Shown: in pieces, positions 11,801-18,200 of the stretch
How positions within the stretch are numbered: position 1 is the stretch's first letter
Layout: each line of letters opens with the position of its first letter
Source: an uncultured Methanobrevibacter sp.
Lineage (GTDB): Archaea > Methanobacteriota > Methanobacteria > Methanobacteriales > Methanobacteriaceae
Direction of reading: 5' to 3'
DNA length: 64,000 bases
Assembly (NCBI RefSeq): GCF_900314695.1
Contig: NZ_OMWD01000022.1
Location: 10,145-74,144 of the forward strand
Translations under genes and position numbers: made by a program
Notes under the pieces: generated by a model
Databases searched by the model: none
What the model was told of the DNA's origin: nothing
Seen by the model: the letters and a program-made list of their open reading frames with translations, nothing else

Positions 11801-14800
11801 TGAATGGCGATCCAGATATTGGAAAAATTAAACTTGTTTCAGACCAATTGGGTTCTGATTTTGTCAAATACTTCTGTAAAGACCATTCAATAAGTTCAAA
11901 CGTTTTATTTATGGCAGCTACACTTTTAAGCCTTAATAAATTTACATTTAGTGACAAATCATTAATTACAACAATATTCAACGGTAGGGCAAACCCAAAT
12001 TATTCAAATACTCAGGGAATGTTGGTTAAAACGTTACCAGTTATTGTAAATGCTGAAAATCGTGACATGTTGGTTGAGGATTACATAAAAATAGTTGATA
12101 AAGCATGGAAAGATGCATTAATTCATAGCGATTATCCATACACAAAACTTTCAGAAGAATATCAATTAAAACCAGAATTCTTCTATGCGTTCCATGAATC
12201 CCTAAATAATGATATTGAACTTAATGATGAATCTTATGAAGCAGTTGACCTTGATGGTACAGTTTCAACTGATTATAAAATAAACATGGACATTTATGAT
12301 GATGGGGAAATTATTACTCTGTATTTGGAATATAATGACCAAATATATACTGAAGAGTATGTCAATCTCTTCCTGCGTTCAATTAAATATATTTTATTCC
12401 AATTCTTTGTTAACGATATGGATAAGCTAAAACTAAATGACATTGAATTGATGGAAAGGGAAATCCCTGAATTTGAAGAAATTGATACTCCAATTTTACA
12501 TAAGCGCTTTGAAAAACAGGTTGTTGAAAAAGCTAAAGATGTGGCATTGGTTGCAAGTGATGCTACTTTAACTTATGCTGAGTTGAATGAGAAAAGTAAT
12601 AAGATTGCAAATGCATTAATCAAGAGAGGTGTAAAGCCTAAAAGTAATGTTCTTATAATGCTTAAAAGGGACAGTAATTTAATTGCTTCCATTTTAGGTG
12701 TGCTGAAAGCAGGCTGTGCATATGTTCCTATTGATCCGGAATATCCTCAGGAAAGAATCAACTACATTTATGAAAACAGTCAGGCGGATTACATCATAAG
12801 CTATGAGACTTCTGATAATTCTATTGATGTCAATGAACTTCTTGAAGAGGGTATTGCTGTTAATCCGAATGTTGAGGTTCTTCCAGATGATTTGGCATAT
12901 ATGATTTATACTTCCGGATCTACAGGTAATCCTAAAGGTGTAATGATTAGTCATAAAAACATCTGTAATCAGGCTCAAAACCCTAAATCCACTTATGATA
13001 GTTTGCTTTGTATTACAACTATCTCTTTTGACGTGTCTGTTGATGACATATTGACATCTCTTTCAAATGGGTTGAAATTGATACTTGCTGATGATATTCA
13101 AATCAAAAATGTTCTTGAGCTTATTAAATTGATTGATGTAAATAAACCTGAAGTTTTAGAAATTACTCCTTCAAGAATAGGGTCTTATCTTGAATTAGAT
13201 GAATTCTGTAATGTGATTTCTTGTTTAAAATGTATTTTACTTGGTGGTGAGCAATTTTCAGCAAAAGTTTATGAAGATTTAAGAAAATACAGTGATGCAG
13301 TTATTTATAATAGTTATGGTCCAACAGAAACAACAATCACCTCAAACAACAAAGAGATTACTGATGTAAATGATTTGACTGTGGGTCCTCCTTTAACCAA
13401 TTATGTCACTGATGTTCGTGACATTGATGGCAAATTGGTACCTTATGGTGTAATGGGTGAATTATACATTGGAGGTATGAGTGTTGGAAAAGGATACTAC
13501 AACATGCCAGAAAAAACCAAAGAATCATTCTTAACTATCAATGGCATTCCATATTACAAGAGTGGAGATTATGCTATTGAACTTCCGAATGGTGAAATTG
13601 ACATTAAAGGAAGAATTGACAACCAAATTAAATTAAGGGGATTAAGAATTGAAATTGGCGAAATTGAAACCAATATTGGTCAATATCCAGATATAAGGCA
13701 GGCTGTTGTTGTAATTAAAGAGATTAGCAATGTTGATCATTTATGTGCATATTACACTGCTGAAGGTGAAATTGACAGTGATGATTTAAAAGAGTTTTTA
13801 AAAGACAGGCTTACTAACTATATGATTCCAACAGTGTTCATGCAGCTAGATGAAATGCCTCAAACACCAAATGGAAAAACGGATATTAAAAAACTTCCGG
13901 AACCAAAATTGGATTTGAATTATGTGGCACCAAAAACAAAACTTGAACAGGAAATTTGTGCAATATTCTCGTCCATATTGAATTTAGAAACTGTTGGTGC
14001 AGAGGATAATTTCTTTGAAATTGGTGGAACATCACTTATTGCATCAAAATTAATTATTGAACTGCTTAAACAGGGATATACTGTAAGATATGATGATATA
14101 TTCAAGAAAAAGACTCCTAGAGCATTAGCGAAATTATTGTCTGGAGAAAGCGATTCCGAAGAGGAGTTGGATGTAGAAGATGACATCATCAAAAACTATG
14201 ATTACAGTGAAATCAATAAACTTCTTGAAGAAAATACATTGGAAAGCTTCTTCAGTGGTGAAAACTTAGAATTGGGCAATGTCCTATTGACAGGAGCCAC
14301 AGGATTTTTAGGAATCCATATTTTATATGAATTCATCAAAAATGAGGAAGGAAAAATCTATTGTATGTTAAGGAAGGGCAAATTTGATTCATGTGAAGAA
14401 CGGTTAATTGATGTGATGAATTATTACTTTGATGAAGATTTCACTGACCTGATAGGGTCACGTATCATCATAATCGAAGGAGACATAACTGAAATTGATG
14501 ACTTTAAAAAACTTGAGAATGAACCGATTGATACAATAATAAATTCAGCGGCACTTGTAAAACACTATACTGCTGATGATTATATATTCCGGGTAAATGT
14601 CGATGGTGTAATCAATGGAATTAAGTTCGCCCAAACAAGGAATAACATAAAATATGTGCAAATATCAACAATCAGCGTTCTTTCATCATACTCTTTATAT
14701 GAAGATGAATATCCAAATCAGGAATATTGTGAAAGAACATTATATTACGGACAGGATTTGGAAAATAAATATGTATGCAGTAAATTTTTAGCTGAAAGGT

Positions 14801-15372
14801 CAGTTTTACAAGCGGCGACTAAAGGACTTTCAGTAAAAATAATTAGGGTAGGAAACTTGATGAGCCGTTACTCAGATGGTATGTTCCAGAAAAACTATGA
14901 TACAAATGCATTTTTAAATAACATAAAGACCATTAAAAAACTGGGAGCAATGAATCCTACAATGGCTAATGAAAAGGTTGACATGAGCCAAATCGATTAT
15001 GTTGCAAAAGGAATACTTGCATTGTCAAAGACTCCAGAGAAATCCAGAGTATTCCATTGTATGAATAATCATTATATTTCACTTAGAGAAATTATCGATG
15101 TATTAAATACATTCAGATATGGAATTGCCGAAGTGGGTTTCGAAATATTTAAACAGATTTACGAACATAACATTAATGATACTATACAAGGTATTATAAC
15201 TGCCGATTTTTCAATTGATGATTTTGATGAAGAAGACGATTTCGAAGAGAATGTAGAAATTGATCAGACTGTTGATATTCTTCAATCATTAGGATTTGAT
15301 TGGCCTATACCTGATAAAATGTATCTTAAAAGATTATTCGATTATTTAAACAAATTCAATTATTTTGAATGA
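2812..15372 (+). CDS. Four-module nonribosomal peptide synthetase with terminal thioester reductase
   Basis: This 4186-residue protein assembles a peptide on carrier domains without a ribosome. Domains by residue: half condensation domain (1-220, no HHxxxDG); A1 223-690 (TSGSTGNPKG near 362, YGPTETT near 498, NGKTD near 683); T1 near 735 (GFTSLS); C1 793-1215 (HHIISDG near 918); A2 1220-1690; T2 near 1730; C2 1790-2215 (HHIITDG near 1918); A3 2223-2690; T3 near 2742; C3 2800-3220 (HHIITDG near 2929); A4 3227-3690; T4 near 3738 (GGTSL); reductase 3823-4186 with Rossmann motif TGATGFLG and a YVCSK catalytic Tyr/Lys pair. There is no thioesterase; a terminal reductase predicts NAD(P)H-dependent release as aldehyde or alcohol. 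Four A-T pairs imply up to four residues. A1, A2 and A4 are near copies, A3 differs. A phosphopantetheinyl transferase is needed but none is in the window. The substrates and product are unknown to me. Confidence 0.96.
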   Translation: MDDKTNDFLSEYLSELCLDFDESTLISSNKNGEKEKGIIVKSEYEFKKENLVEFTKSNSISINEILLASLTLTLNKFNFSDEILIFNQNNIPFAAKFENRQIYIREFLENIHENYIKTLEFDEYCSNDDFLLKPEFYYSFGDDLKSDEDYSNYLSIVENDKTVLLSLFYNNELYTKEFIDLFLSSLEKIVEEIVNANIDKTNICDIAIVGENENVVFSEVELPLIHKRFEKQAMENGDETALVASDATLTYKQLDEKANVIANALIDKGVKPKSNVLVMLSRDSNLIASILGILKAGCAFIPIDPEYPQERINYIYENSQADYIIANESGEKSLDIEELLKEGNSENPNVNVDPDDLAYMIYTSGSTGNPKGVMIGHENICNQVSNPKSTYDSLLCITTISFDVSVDDILTSLSNGLKLILADDVQIKNIPALIKLIDENQPEILDITPSRLASYLEVKEFCNVISCIKCFFIGGEKFSAKVYEDLRKYSDAVVYNSYGPTETTITSNNKEVTDVNDLTVGPPLTNYVTDVRDIDGKLVPNGVMGELYIGGVSVGKGYYNMPEKTEEVFLTINDIPYYRSGDYAIELPNGEIDIKGRIDNQIKLRGLRIEIGEIETNIGQYPDIRQAVVVIKEINNNEHLCAYYTANCEIDSDDLKEFLKDRLTRYMVPTVFMQLDEMPQTPNGKTDLKQLPAPQLRLSFTLPETETEIILHEIASSISKTKEFGTTDDLYAVGFTSLSLMKLNAKIYEEMGVNLDIISLLNDPTIKNIANEIENNDILDLNRLIESSKDMVYYPLTENQMGIYYECIQSGNVAQYNLPSIIRFDSEVDADRLCDAIIKTIDAYPYLKTRIVTQKGKVMLKRDDSIDIDDIPIVDVDNISDSEIEKENLKLFDLHNDQLFRFKIYKTPSETILFSDVHHIISDGESLDKLFTNISNAYQGIEIEKESINGYINSIIESENENSEKYQLSREFFQDKLTQEVDSTVLTPNLNGNFEEGILKSISKNIDPELVNRFCSENRITPNVLFMAITMLNLNKYSFNDKTLITTIFNGRSNSSYLNTQALLVKTLPIVSINDDRTLSFKEYLNSVNDIWMETINHSDYSYTKISEEFGLKPEFFYAYNNLDAEEIEINGKTYKVKYLNSLEVNYKISLDVNETKDNIELFIQYNDQLYSDDYIDTFLNCIIDVLNQLIEEDIEKLSIGEIELGESKETPIFTPVDMPILHKRFEKQVVDKGDETAIVASDATLTYKQLDEKANVIANALIDKGVKPKSNVLVMLSRDSNLIASILGILKAGCAFIPIDPEYPQERINYIYENSNADYIIANESGENSLDIEELLKDGNSENPDVNVDSDDLAYMIYTSGSTGNPKGVMICHKNICNQAQNPKSTYDSLLCITTISFDVSVDDILTSLSNGLKLVLADDVQIKNVPELIKLIDENKPEVLEITPSRLASYLEVKDFCKVISCLKSIFLGGEQFSAKVYEDLRKYCDAVIYNSYGPTETTITSNNKEVTDMHDLTVGPPLTNYVTDVRDIDGKLLPNGVMGELYIGGTGVGKGYYNLPEKTEEVFLTINGIPYYRSGDYAIELPNGEIDIKGRIDNQIKLRGLRIEIGEIETNIGQYQDIMQAVVVIKEINNADHLCAYYTANCEIDTDDLKEFLKDRLTNYMVPTVFMQLDEMPQTPNGKTDLKQLPEPQLKLALVMPETETEEKLYDIVSSLVDVDEFGVTDDLYAIGFTSLTLMKLNSIIYEKMGANLDVSILFNEPTVKNFAIEIDNSSEKEAGLQKIIESAKGMEYYPLTENQLGIYYECKQNPDVIKYTMPTTVKFGSDVDANKLKQAIVDTIEAHPYLKTRIVNHDGELKQKRCDDAPIDDIEIVKVDSISDEDIVRNDVGPISIEDNQLFKFKIYETPDEVVLFTDFHHIITDGVSQNNLFRDIADIYENRDMSEEIIDGYVYSILEKDAENSEIYQSAEAFFDDKLTQGIESTVLTPDLNGNPDEGKIKNVSDTIDSELIDEFCNDNSISKNALFIATTILNLNKFTFSDKTLITTIFNGRSSPSYFNTQGFLVKTVPFIINNENRHVSVRDFIRSIDKTWKETLRNTAYPYIKIAEKYQLKPEFFYNYHEFLESDEIIINNREYIPQELAGFDMVTVESKINLAIYDNGDEFNVIMEYNDQLYSEDYVRTFIQSMKNILVQFLENDIDSCRICDVKLKDDVESHEFIDVEIPFIHKRFEKQVDETPENIALAACDGSFTYSELNQKANRVANALIDRGIKANSNVLVMLPRDSKLISAILGVLKAGCAFIPIDINYPKGRIDYIFENSQADYLIADGVIENSIDINELLEEANTSNPQVEINPDDLAYMIYTSGSTGNPKGVMTSHMNITNLFSKSEDSVIYNAYSKMKKTLALSTVSFDAFLLDFMPLTFGLEMVLANDSEIKNIKELAELVKREKPDSLTFSAPSRFKQYLEYEEFANQVPNFKYIGVGGEMVPQDLISRLLEYSNLEVYNIYGPTETTVTCNAHKLTTAENITVGKALHNCITEVRDIDGKLLPYGVMGELYIGGKGVSRGYYNMEEKTKEVFLYINDIPYYRSGDYAIELPNEELVIKGRIDNQIKLRGLRIELGEIESNIAKFPHIKQIAVVIEKINNVEHLCAYFTADEEIDINLLKRYLGNKLTEYMVPTVFMQLDEMPISPNGKTDIKRLPKPKLNLDYVEAEGETEEKLVELVASIANTNKFGTTDDLYELGFSSLTLMKLNSMIFNEMNVNIDVTSLFTNPTIKSLADKIDNNIESEIDVDEIIETAKDMEYFPLTSNQMGIYYECLQTEKIKYTMPFAIRFKSSVDPSKLKDAVIKTVDAHPYLKTRIINRDGGEIFQKRCDDAEIEEIEIVEIDSISNEEIMERDIKPIPLDNNQLFRFKIYKTPTETILFIDFHHIITDGVSLGIFFNDLTKAYNNEEIEAEIINGFEYSLIEEKASVSEVSEKFFKKQFSQDIESTVLTPNMNGDPDIGKIKLVSDQLGSDFVKYFCKDHSISSNVLFMAATLLSLNKFTFSDKSLITTIFNGRANPNYSNTQGMLVKTLPVIVNAENRDMLVEDYIKIVDKAWKDALIHSDYPYTKLSEEYQLKPEFFYAFHESLNNDIELNDESYEAVDLDGTVSTDYKINMDIYDDGEIITLYLEYNDQIYTEEYVNLFLRSIKYILFQFFVNDMDKLKLNDIELMEREIPEFEEIDTPILHKRFEKQVVEKAKDVALVASDATLTYAELNEKSNKIANALIKRGVKPKSNVLIMLKRDSNLIASILGVLKAGCAYVPIDPEYPQERINYIYENSQADYIISYETSDNSIDVNELLEEGIAVNPNVEVLPDDLAYMIYTSGSTGNPKGVMISHKNICNQAQNPKSTYDSLLCITTISFDVSVDDILTSLSNGLKLILADDIQIKNVLELIKLIDVNKPEVLEITPSRIGSYLELDEFCNVISCLKCILLGGEQFSAKVYEDLRKYSDAVIYNSYGPTETTITSNNKEITDVNDLTVGPPLTNYVTDVRDIDGKLVPYGVMGELYIGGMSVGKGYYNMPEKTKESFLTINGIPYYKSGDYAIELPNGEIDIKGRIDNQIKLRGLRIEIGEIETNIGQYPDIRQAVVVIKEISNVDHLCAYYTAEGEIDSDDLKEFLKDRLTNYMIPTVFMQLDEMPQTPNGKTDIKKLPEPKLDLNYVAPKTKLEQEICAIFSSILNLETVGAEDNFFEIGGTSLIASKLIIELLKQGYTVRYDDIFKKKTPRALAKLLSGESDSEEELDVEDDIIKNYDYSEINKLLEENTLESFFSGENLELGNVLLTGATGFLGIHILYEFIKNEEGKIYCMLRKGKFDSCEERLIDVMNYYFDEDFTDLIGSRIIIIEGDITEIDDFKKLENEPIDTIINSAALVKHYTADDYIFRVNVDGVINGIKFAQTRNNIKYVQISTISVLSSYSLYEDEYPNQEYCERTLYYGQDLENKYVCSKFLAERSVLQAATKGLSVKIIRVGNLMSRYSDGMFQKNYDTNAFLNNIKTIKKLGAMNPTMANEKVDMSQIDYVAKGILALSKTPEKSRVFHCMNNHYISLREIIDVLNTFRYGIAEVGFEIFKQIYEHNINDTIQGIITADFSIDDFDEEDDFEENVEIDQTVDILQSLGFDWPIPDKMYLKRLFDYLNKFNYFE

Positions 15373-15382
15373 AGGTGAATAG

Positions 15383-17065
15383 ATGTCAAATGAAATTATT
15401 ACTCATAAATTCCGAGAATTGCTGTTGCCGTCATTGCTTATAGCAATGGCTTTAAACATAGCTTCAGTTGTTGATGCAAGTTTTGTATCAACATTCATCG
15501 GACACAATGCACAAGCAGCTTTACAGGTTTTAGAACCTTTGGTATTGTTAATCACAATATTTGAATGGTTATTTGGATTGGGAGGTCAAATTTTAGCTTT
15601 AAATAAAAAGGCGGAATTTAATGCAGATGGAAGCAATCATTATTTCACAACTTCAATGCTTGCAACAATTGTTCTATCAATTTTGATTTTATTAGTATGT
15701 TTTTTATTTAAAGATGCCTTAATTAATCTATTGCATCCAACTGCCGGATCACTACCTTATGTAAATGCATATAGTGTATATTTATTCATTTGTTTCCCAA
15801 TTGCTACTGTATTAGGTGTTTTATGTCAGTTTATTCGTGTTGATGGACAACCAAATTTTGCTTCAGGAGTAATTATTCTTGTAAATATTATCAATATAAT
15901 TTTAAATTATGTGTTCCTTGGTATCTTTCATATGGGCATTGAAGGAGCATCACTTGCAATGTTGATAGGTTATATTATTGGAGCAATTTGCACTTTAAAA
16001 TATCATTTTGATTCAAAAAGAACCTTCAGATTCGTTTTATCCAAATTGAAATTCAAGACTTGGATTGCCTCAACAATTGAAATAATTAAAATAGGTCTTC
16101 CAGGCGCAAGTATGGGTTTTTTTAATGTATTACTGGTCTATATCATGAATTTGATTGTCAGTGGCGTTTTAGGAGAACTGGGTTTGGATATATTCAATGT
16201 ATGTGTGAGTGCATTGTTGTTAATAAGTATCTTAATCATGGGATTCGCCGAAACATTATCTTCCATTGTTCCTATTTATTATTCGCAAAATGATTTTTAT
16301 AACTTGAATCATATTGTGCGAAATTCACTTATAATAACATTAGTCTGTTCACTGGTATTTACTGTATTTCTGTTAGTATATCCTGATGGATTATTGATGT
16401 TTTTCAAACTTCATCAAATGCCTAATGACGGATTGGTGGAAAATGCGATTAGGCTATACTCATTAGCATTCGTACCTATGGCATTTTCAACTATGTTGTT
16501 GTTTTATTATGAAGGAATTGAAAGAACTGTGGAATCCGGGATCATTACAATCATTTCAGAATTTCTAGGGCCGTTAATGTTTACCTACTTATTGTATCCC
16601 TACATTGGCATCAACAGTGTCTGGGTATCTTTCCCGTTAGGTTTTATTCTATCGATAGTTGCTGTTGCCGTTTATGTAAAAATAATTGAAAGAAATGACG
16701 ATGAATATTTTGGTCTGTTTTTCATTAGAAAGGGATTAATCGAAAAAACTAGAAATTACACTTTAGAAAGCAAAAATGATGATGAGAAATCTGAAATGTT
16801 CAGTCATTTAGAGAATTTGAATGCGGATAATTCATCTATTGAAACATTAGATAAGATAATAAACACCATTTTTGATTCAAACAATGGAAAGGTGCATGTT
16901 GAAATATTATTGATTGACTATGGTGATAAGATAACTATCAATATGAAAGATGAAGGGGATCGCGAAGTAATGAAAGGTATTGAAAAATCCTTTTCGCAAG
17001 ATAACATCAAAGTTAGTGAAGTAATGGGATTTAATAATATAGAATATGTAATAGAAGCTAACTAA
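15383..17065 (+). CDS. MATE-family efflux transporter with C-terminal ATPase-like extension
   Basis: The first ~445 residues of this 560-residue protein form about twelve hydrophobic segments with the MATE pattern (for example PGASMGFFNVLLVYIMN and QFIRVDGQPNFA), so it is a cation-coupled multidrug-type exporter. MATE proteins are usually about 450 residues. Here about 110 residues follow: an acidic linker, then DKIINTIFDS, VEILLIDYGDKITI and KDEGDRE. This resembles a short, degenerate RsbW-type histidine-kinase-like ATPase fold, although the N-box is not clear. The start is 10 bases after the NRPS stop, with an AGGTGA ribosome site at 15373-15378, so the two genes form an operon. Export of the NRPS product is the natural inference. 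The tail's role is unknown; it could sense or regulate. The MATE call is secure, the tail call is tentative. Confidence 0.9.
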   Translation: MSNEIITHKFRELLLPSLLIAMALNIASVVDASFVSTFIGHNAQAALQVLEPLVLLITIFEWLFGLGGQILALNKKAEFNADGSNHYFTTSMLATIVLSILILLVCFLFKDALINLLHPTAGSLPYVNAYSVYLFICFPIATVLGVLCQFIRVDGQPNFASGVIILVNIINIILNYVFLGIFHMGIEGASLAMLIGYIIGAICTLKYHFDSKRTFRFVLSKLKFKTWIASTIEIIKIGLPGASMGFFNVLLVYIMNLIVSGVLGELGLDIFNVCVSALLLISILIMGFAETLSSIVPIYYSQNDFYNLNHIVRNSLIITLVCSLVFTVFLLVYPDGLLMFFKLHQMPNDGLVENAIRLYSLAFVPMAFSTMLLFYYEGIERTVESGIITIISEFLGPLMFTYLLYPYIGINSVWVSFPLGFILSIVAVAVYVKIIERNDDEYFGLFFIRKGLIEKTRNYTLESKNDDEKSEMFSHLENLNADNSSIETLDKIINTIFDSNNGKVHVEILLIDYGDKITINMKDEGDREVMKGIEKSFSQDNIKVSEVMGFNNIEYVIEAN

Positions 17066-17075
17066 TTTTCTTTAT

Positions 17076-17119
17076 TTTTTTTCATTGAATATTTTAAATA
17101 TTTTATTCAATGAAAAAAA
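17076..17119 (+). terminator. Perfect 15-bp inverted repeat after the NRPS/MATE operon
   Basis: TTTTTTTCATTGAAT (17076-17090) is the exact reverse complement of ATTCAATGAAAAAAA (17105-17119), with a 14-base A/T loop. It begins 11 bases after the MATE stop. The T tract is inside the left arm, so the site can work as a T-rich terminator. The gene on the other side (DUF4013) converges on it, so it may be bidirectional. Confidence 0.6.
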
Positions 17120-17231
17120 TTAAAAAGAAAAAGTCTTGCCCGTAGAAGTATTTTTAAAAATAATAATTCCTAGTTAAATGATAGATAGCATTATGCAAAA
17201 AAATTTATAAAAAAAGAATAATGGTTTAATG

Positions 17232-18035
17232 TTATGCATCTGCATACAATAAACCGATAGCTCTGTATAAGAAAAGCAGCATAAAAGGCACTCCGACAAA
17301 AATACCAATGAAAACGCCAATATATGGAATTAATCCGATTAGTCCTATGATAAGTGACAAAACAAATGCTATTATATAAATTACAATCAATGTAACTATT
17401 ATCTTTATCAAACCGACTTTTGACATGTCTCTTAGTATTTGTCTGAATCTCAGACCTTCAGTTCCGCTTCCGGTTTTTGCAAATCTTACAAGTCCTGTAA
17501 ATGACATCAATGAAAATATGATAAATAATATAATTGCAACAATTAAAGTAATGGTTAGCGCATTTGTGAATGTGTTCATTGTTGTTTTCGGAACTGCAGC
17601 CATTATTGTAGTCAAATTGTTTGCATTCTTAGACATTGCATCAATGCTGATATATACGATTTTAGTGAATGAGGTAAAAAGTCCGGTTGCGGAAGCGACA
17701 ATTATGGTAATAATCGCAGGTATAATGAAATAGATTATATCCAAAATCAATGCTTTAATTCCATTTACAAATTGTTTTACATAATCAAAATCCGGAAGTG
17801 TATCATCACCATCAGCTCCACTTTTAATGACCTCAACACAGTACCCTAAAACTATAATTGCAACAATTAAAGTAACAAGGGTCAAAATGAGGGATAAAGT
17901 ACTATCCTTAACACCATATGACGGAAGAACTGTTGATAAACTCATAATAATAATTAAAGCACAGAATATTAAAAATTTTCGAGTATCGCTAATAGGAAAT
18001 TTAATAGCGTCCATTATAATTTCACGTAAATTCAT
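17232..18035 (-). CDS. DUF4013-type integral membrane protein
   Basis: Predicted polytopic membrane protein of 267 residues with about six hydrophobic segments, a short charged stretch between the second and third (DGDDTLPDFDYVKQFVNG), and a C-terminal Gly-rich hydrophobic region (IGLIGLIPYIGVFIGIFVGVPF). The pattern matches the archaeal DUF4013 family, whose function is not known. A GTG at 18044 would add three residues, but that GTG is part of a GTGAT ribosome-site-like sequence 5-6 bases before the ATG at 18035, so I take the ATG. It converges on the NRPS/MATE operon and diverges from the secreted-protein gene at 18201. I see nothing that ties it to either. Confidence 0.75.
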   Translation of the reverse strand: MNLREIIMDAIKFPISDTRKFLIFCALIIIMSLSTVLPSYGVKDSTLSLILTLVTLIVAIIVLGYCVEVIKSGADGDDTLPDFDYVKQFVNGIKALILDIIYFIIPAIITIIVASATGLFTSFTKIVYISIDAMSKNANNLTTIMAAVPKTTMNTFTNALTITLIVAIILFIIFSLMSFTGLVRFAKTGSGTEGLRFRQILRDMSKVGLIKIIVTLIVIYIIAFVLSLIIGLIGLIPYIGVFIGIFVGVPFMLLFLYRAIGLLYADA

Positions 18036-18154
18036 ATTTATCACATAATTTAACTGATTGACAGATATATATCTTTAGATAATAGTATTTAAAATTTAAA
18101 GTATGTAACTATTCAAACTAATAGTACAAGTCATGTTCGACTTAATTGCCATAA

Positions 18155-18164
18155 TCTTATATAG
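18155..18164 (+). promoter_or_regulatory. TATA-box candidate for the 18201 gene
   Basis: TCTTATATAG lies about 37-46 bases before the ATG at 18201. With the usual archaeal spacing of about 25 bases, transcription would begin near 18188, leaving a short leader that contains the GAGGC ribosome site (about 18191-18195). Confidence 0.4.
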
Positions 18165-18200
18165 ATGAATAAATATAAATTATTGATATAGAGGCATAAT

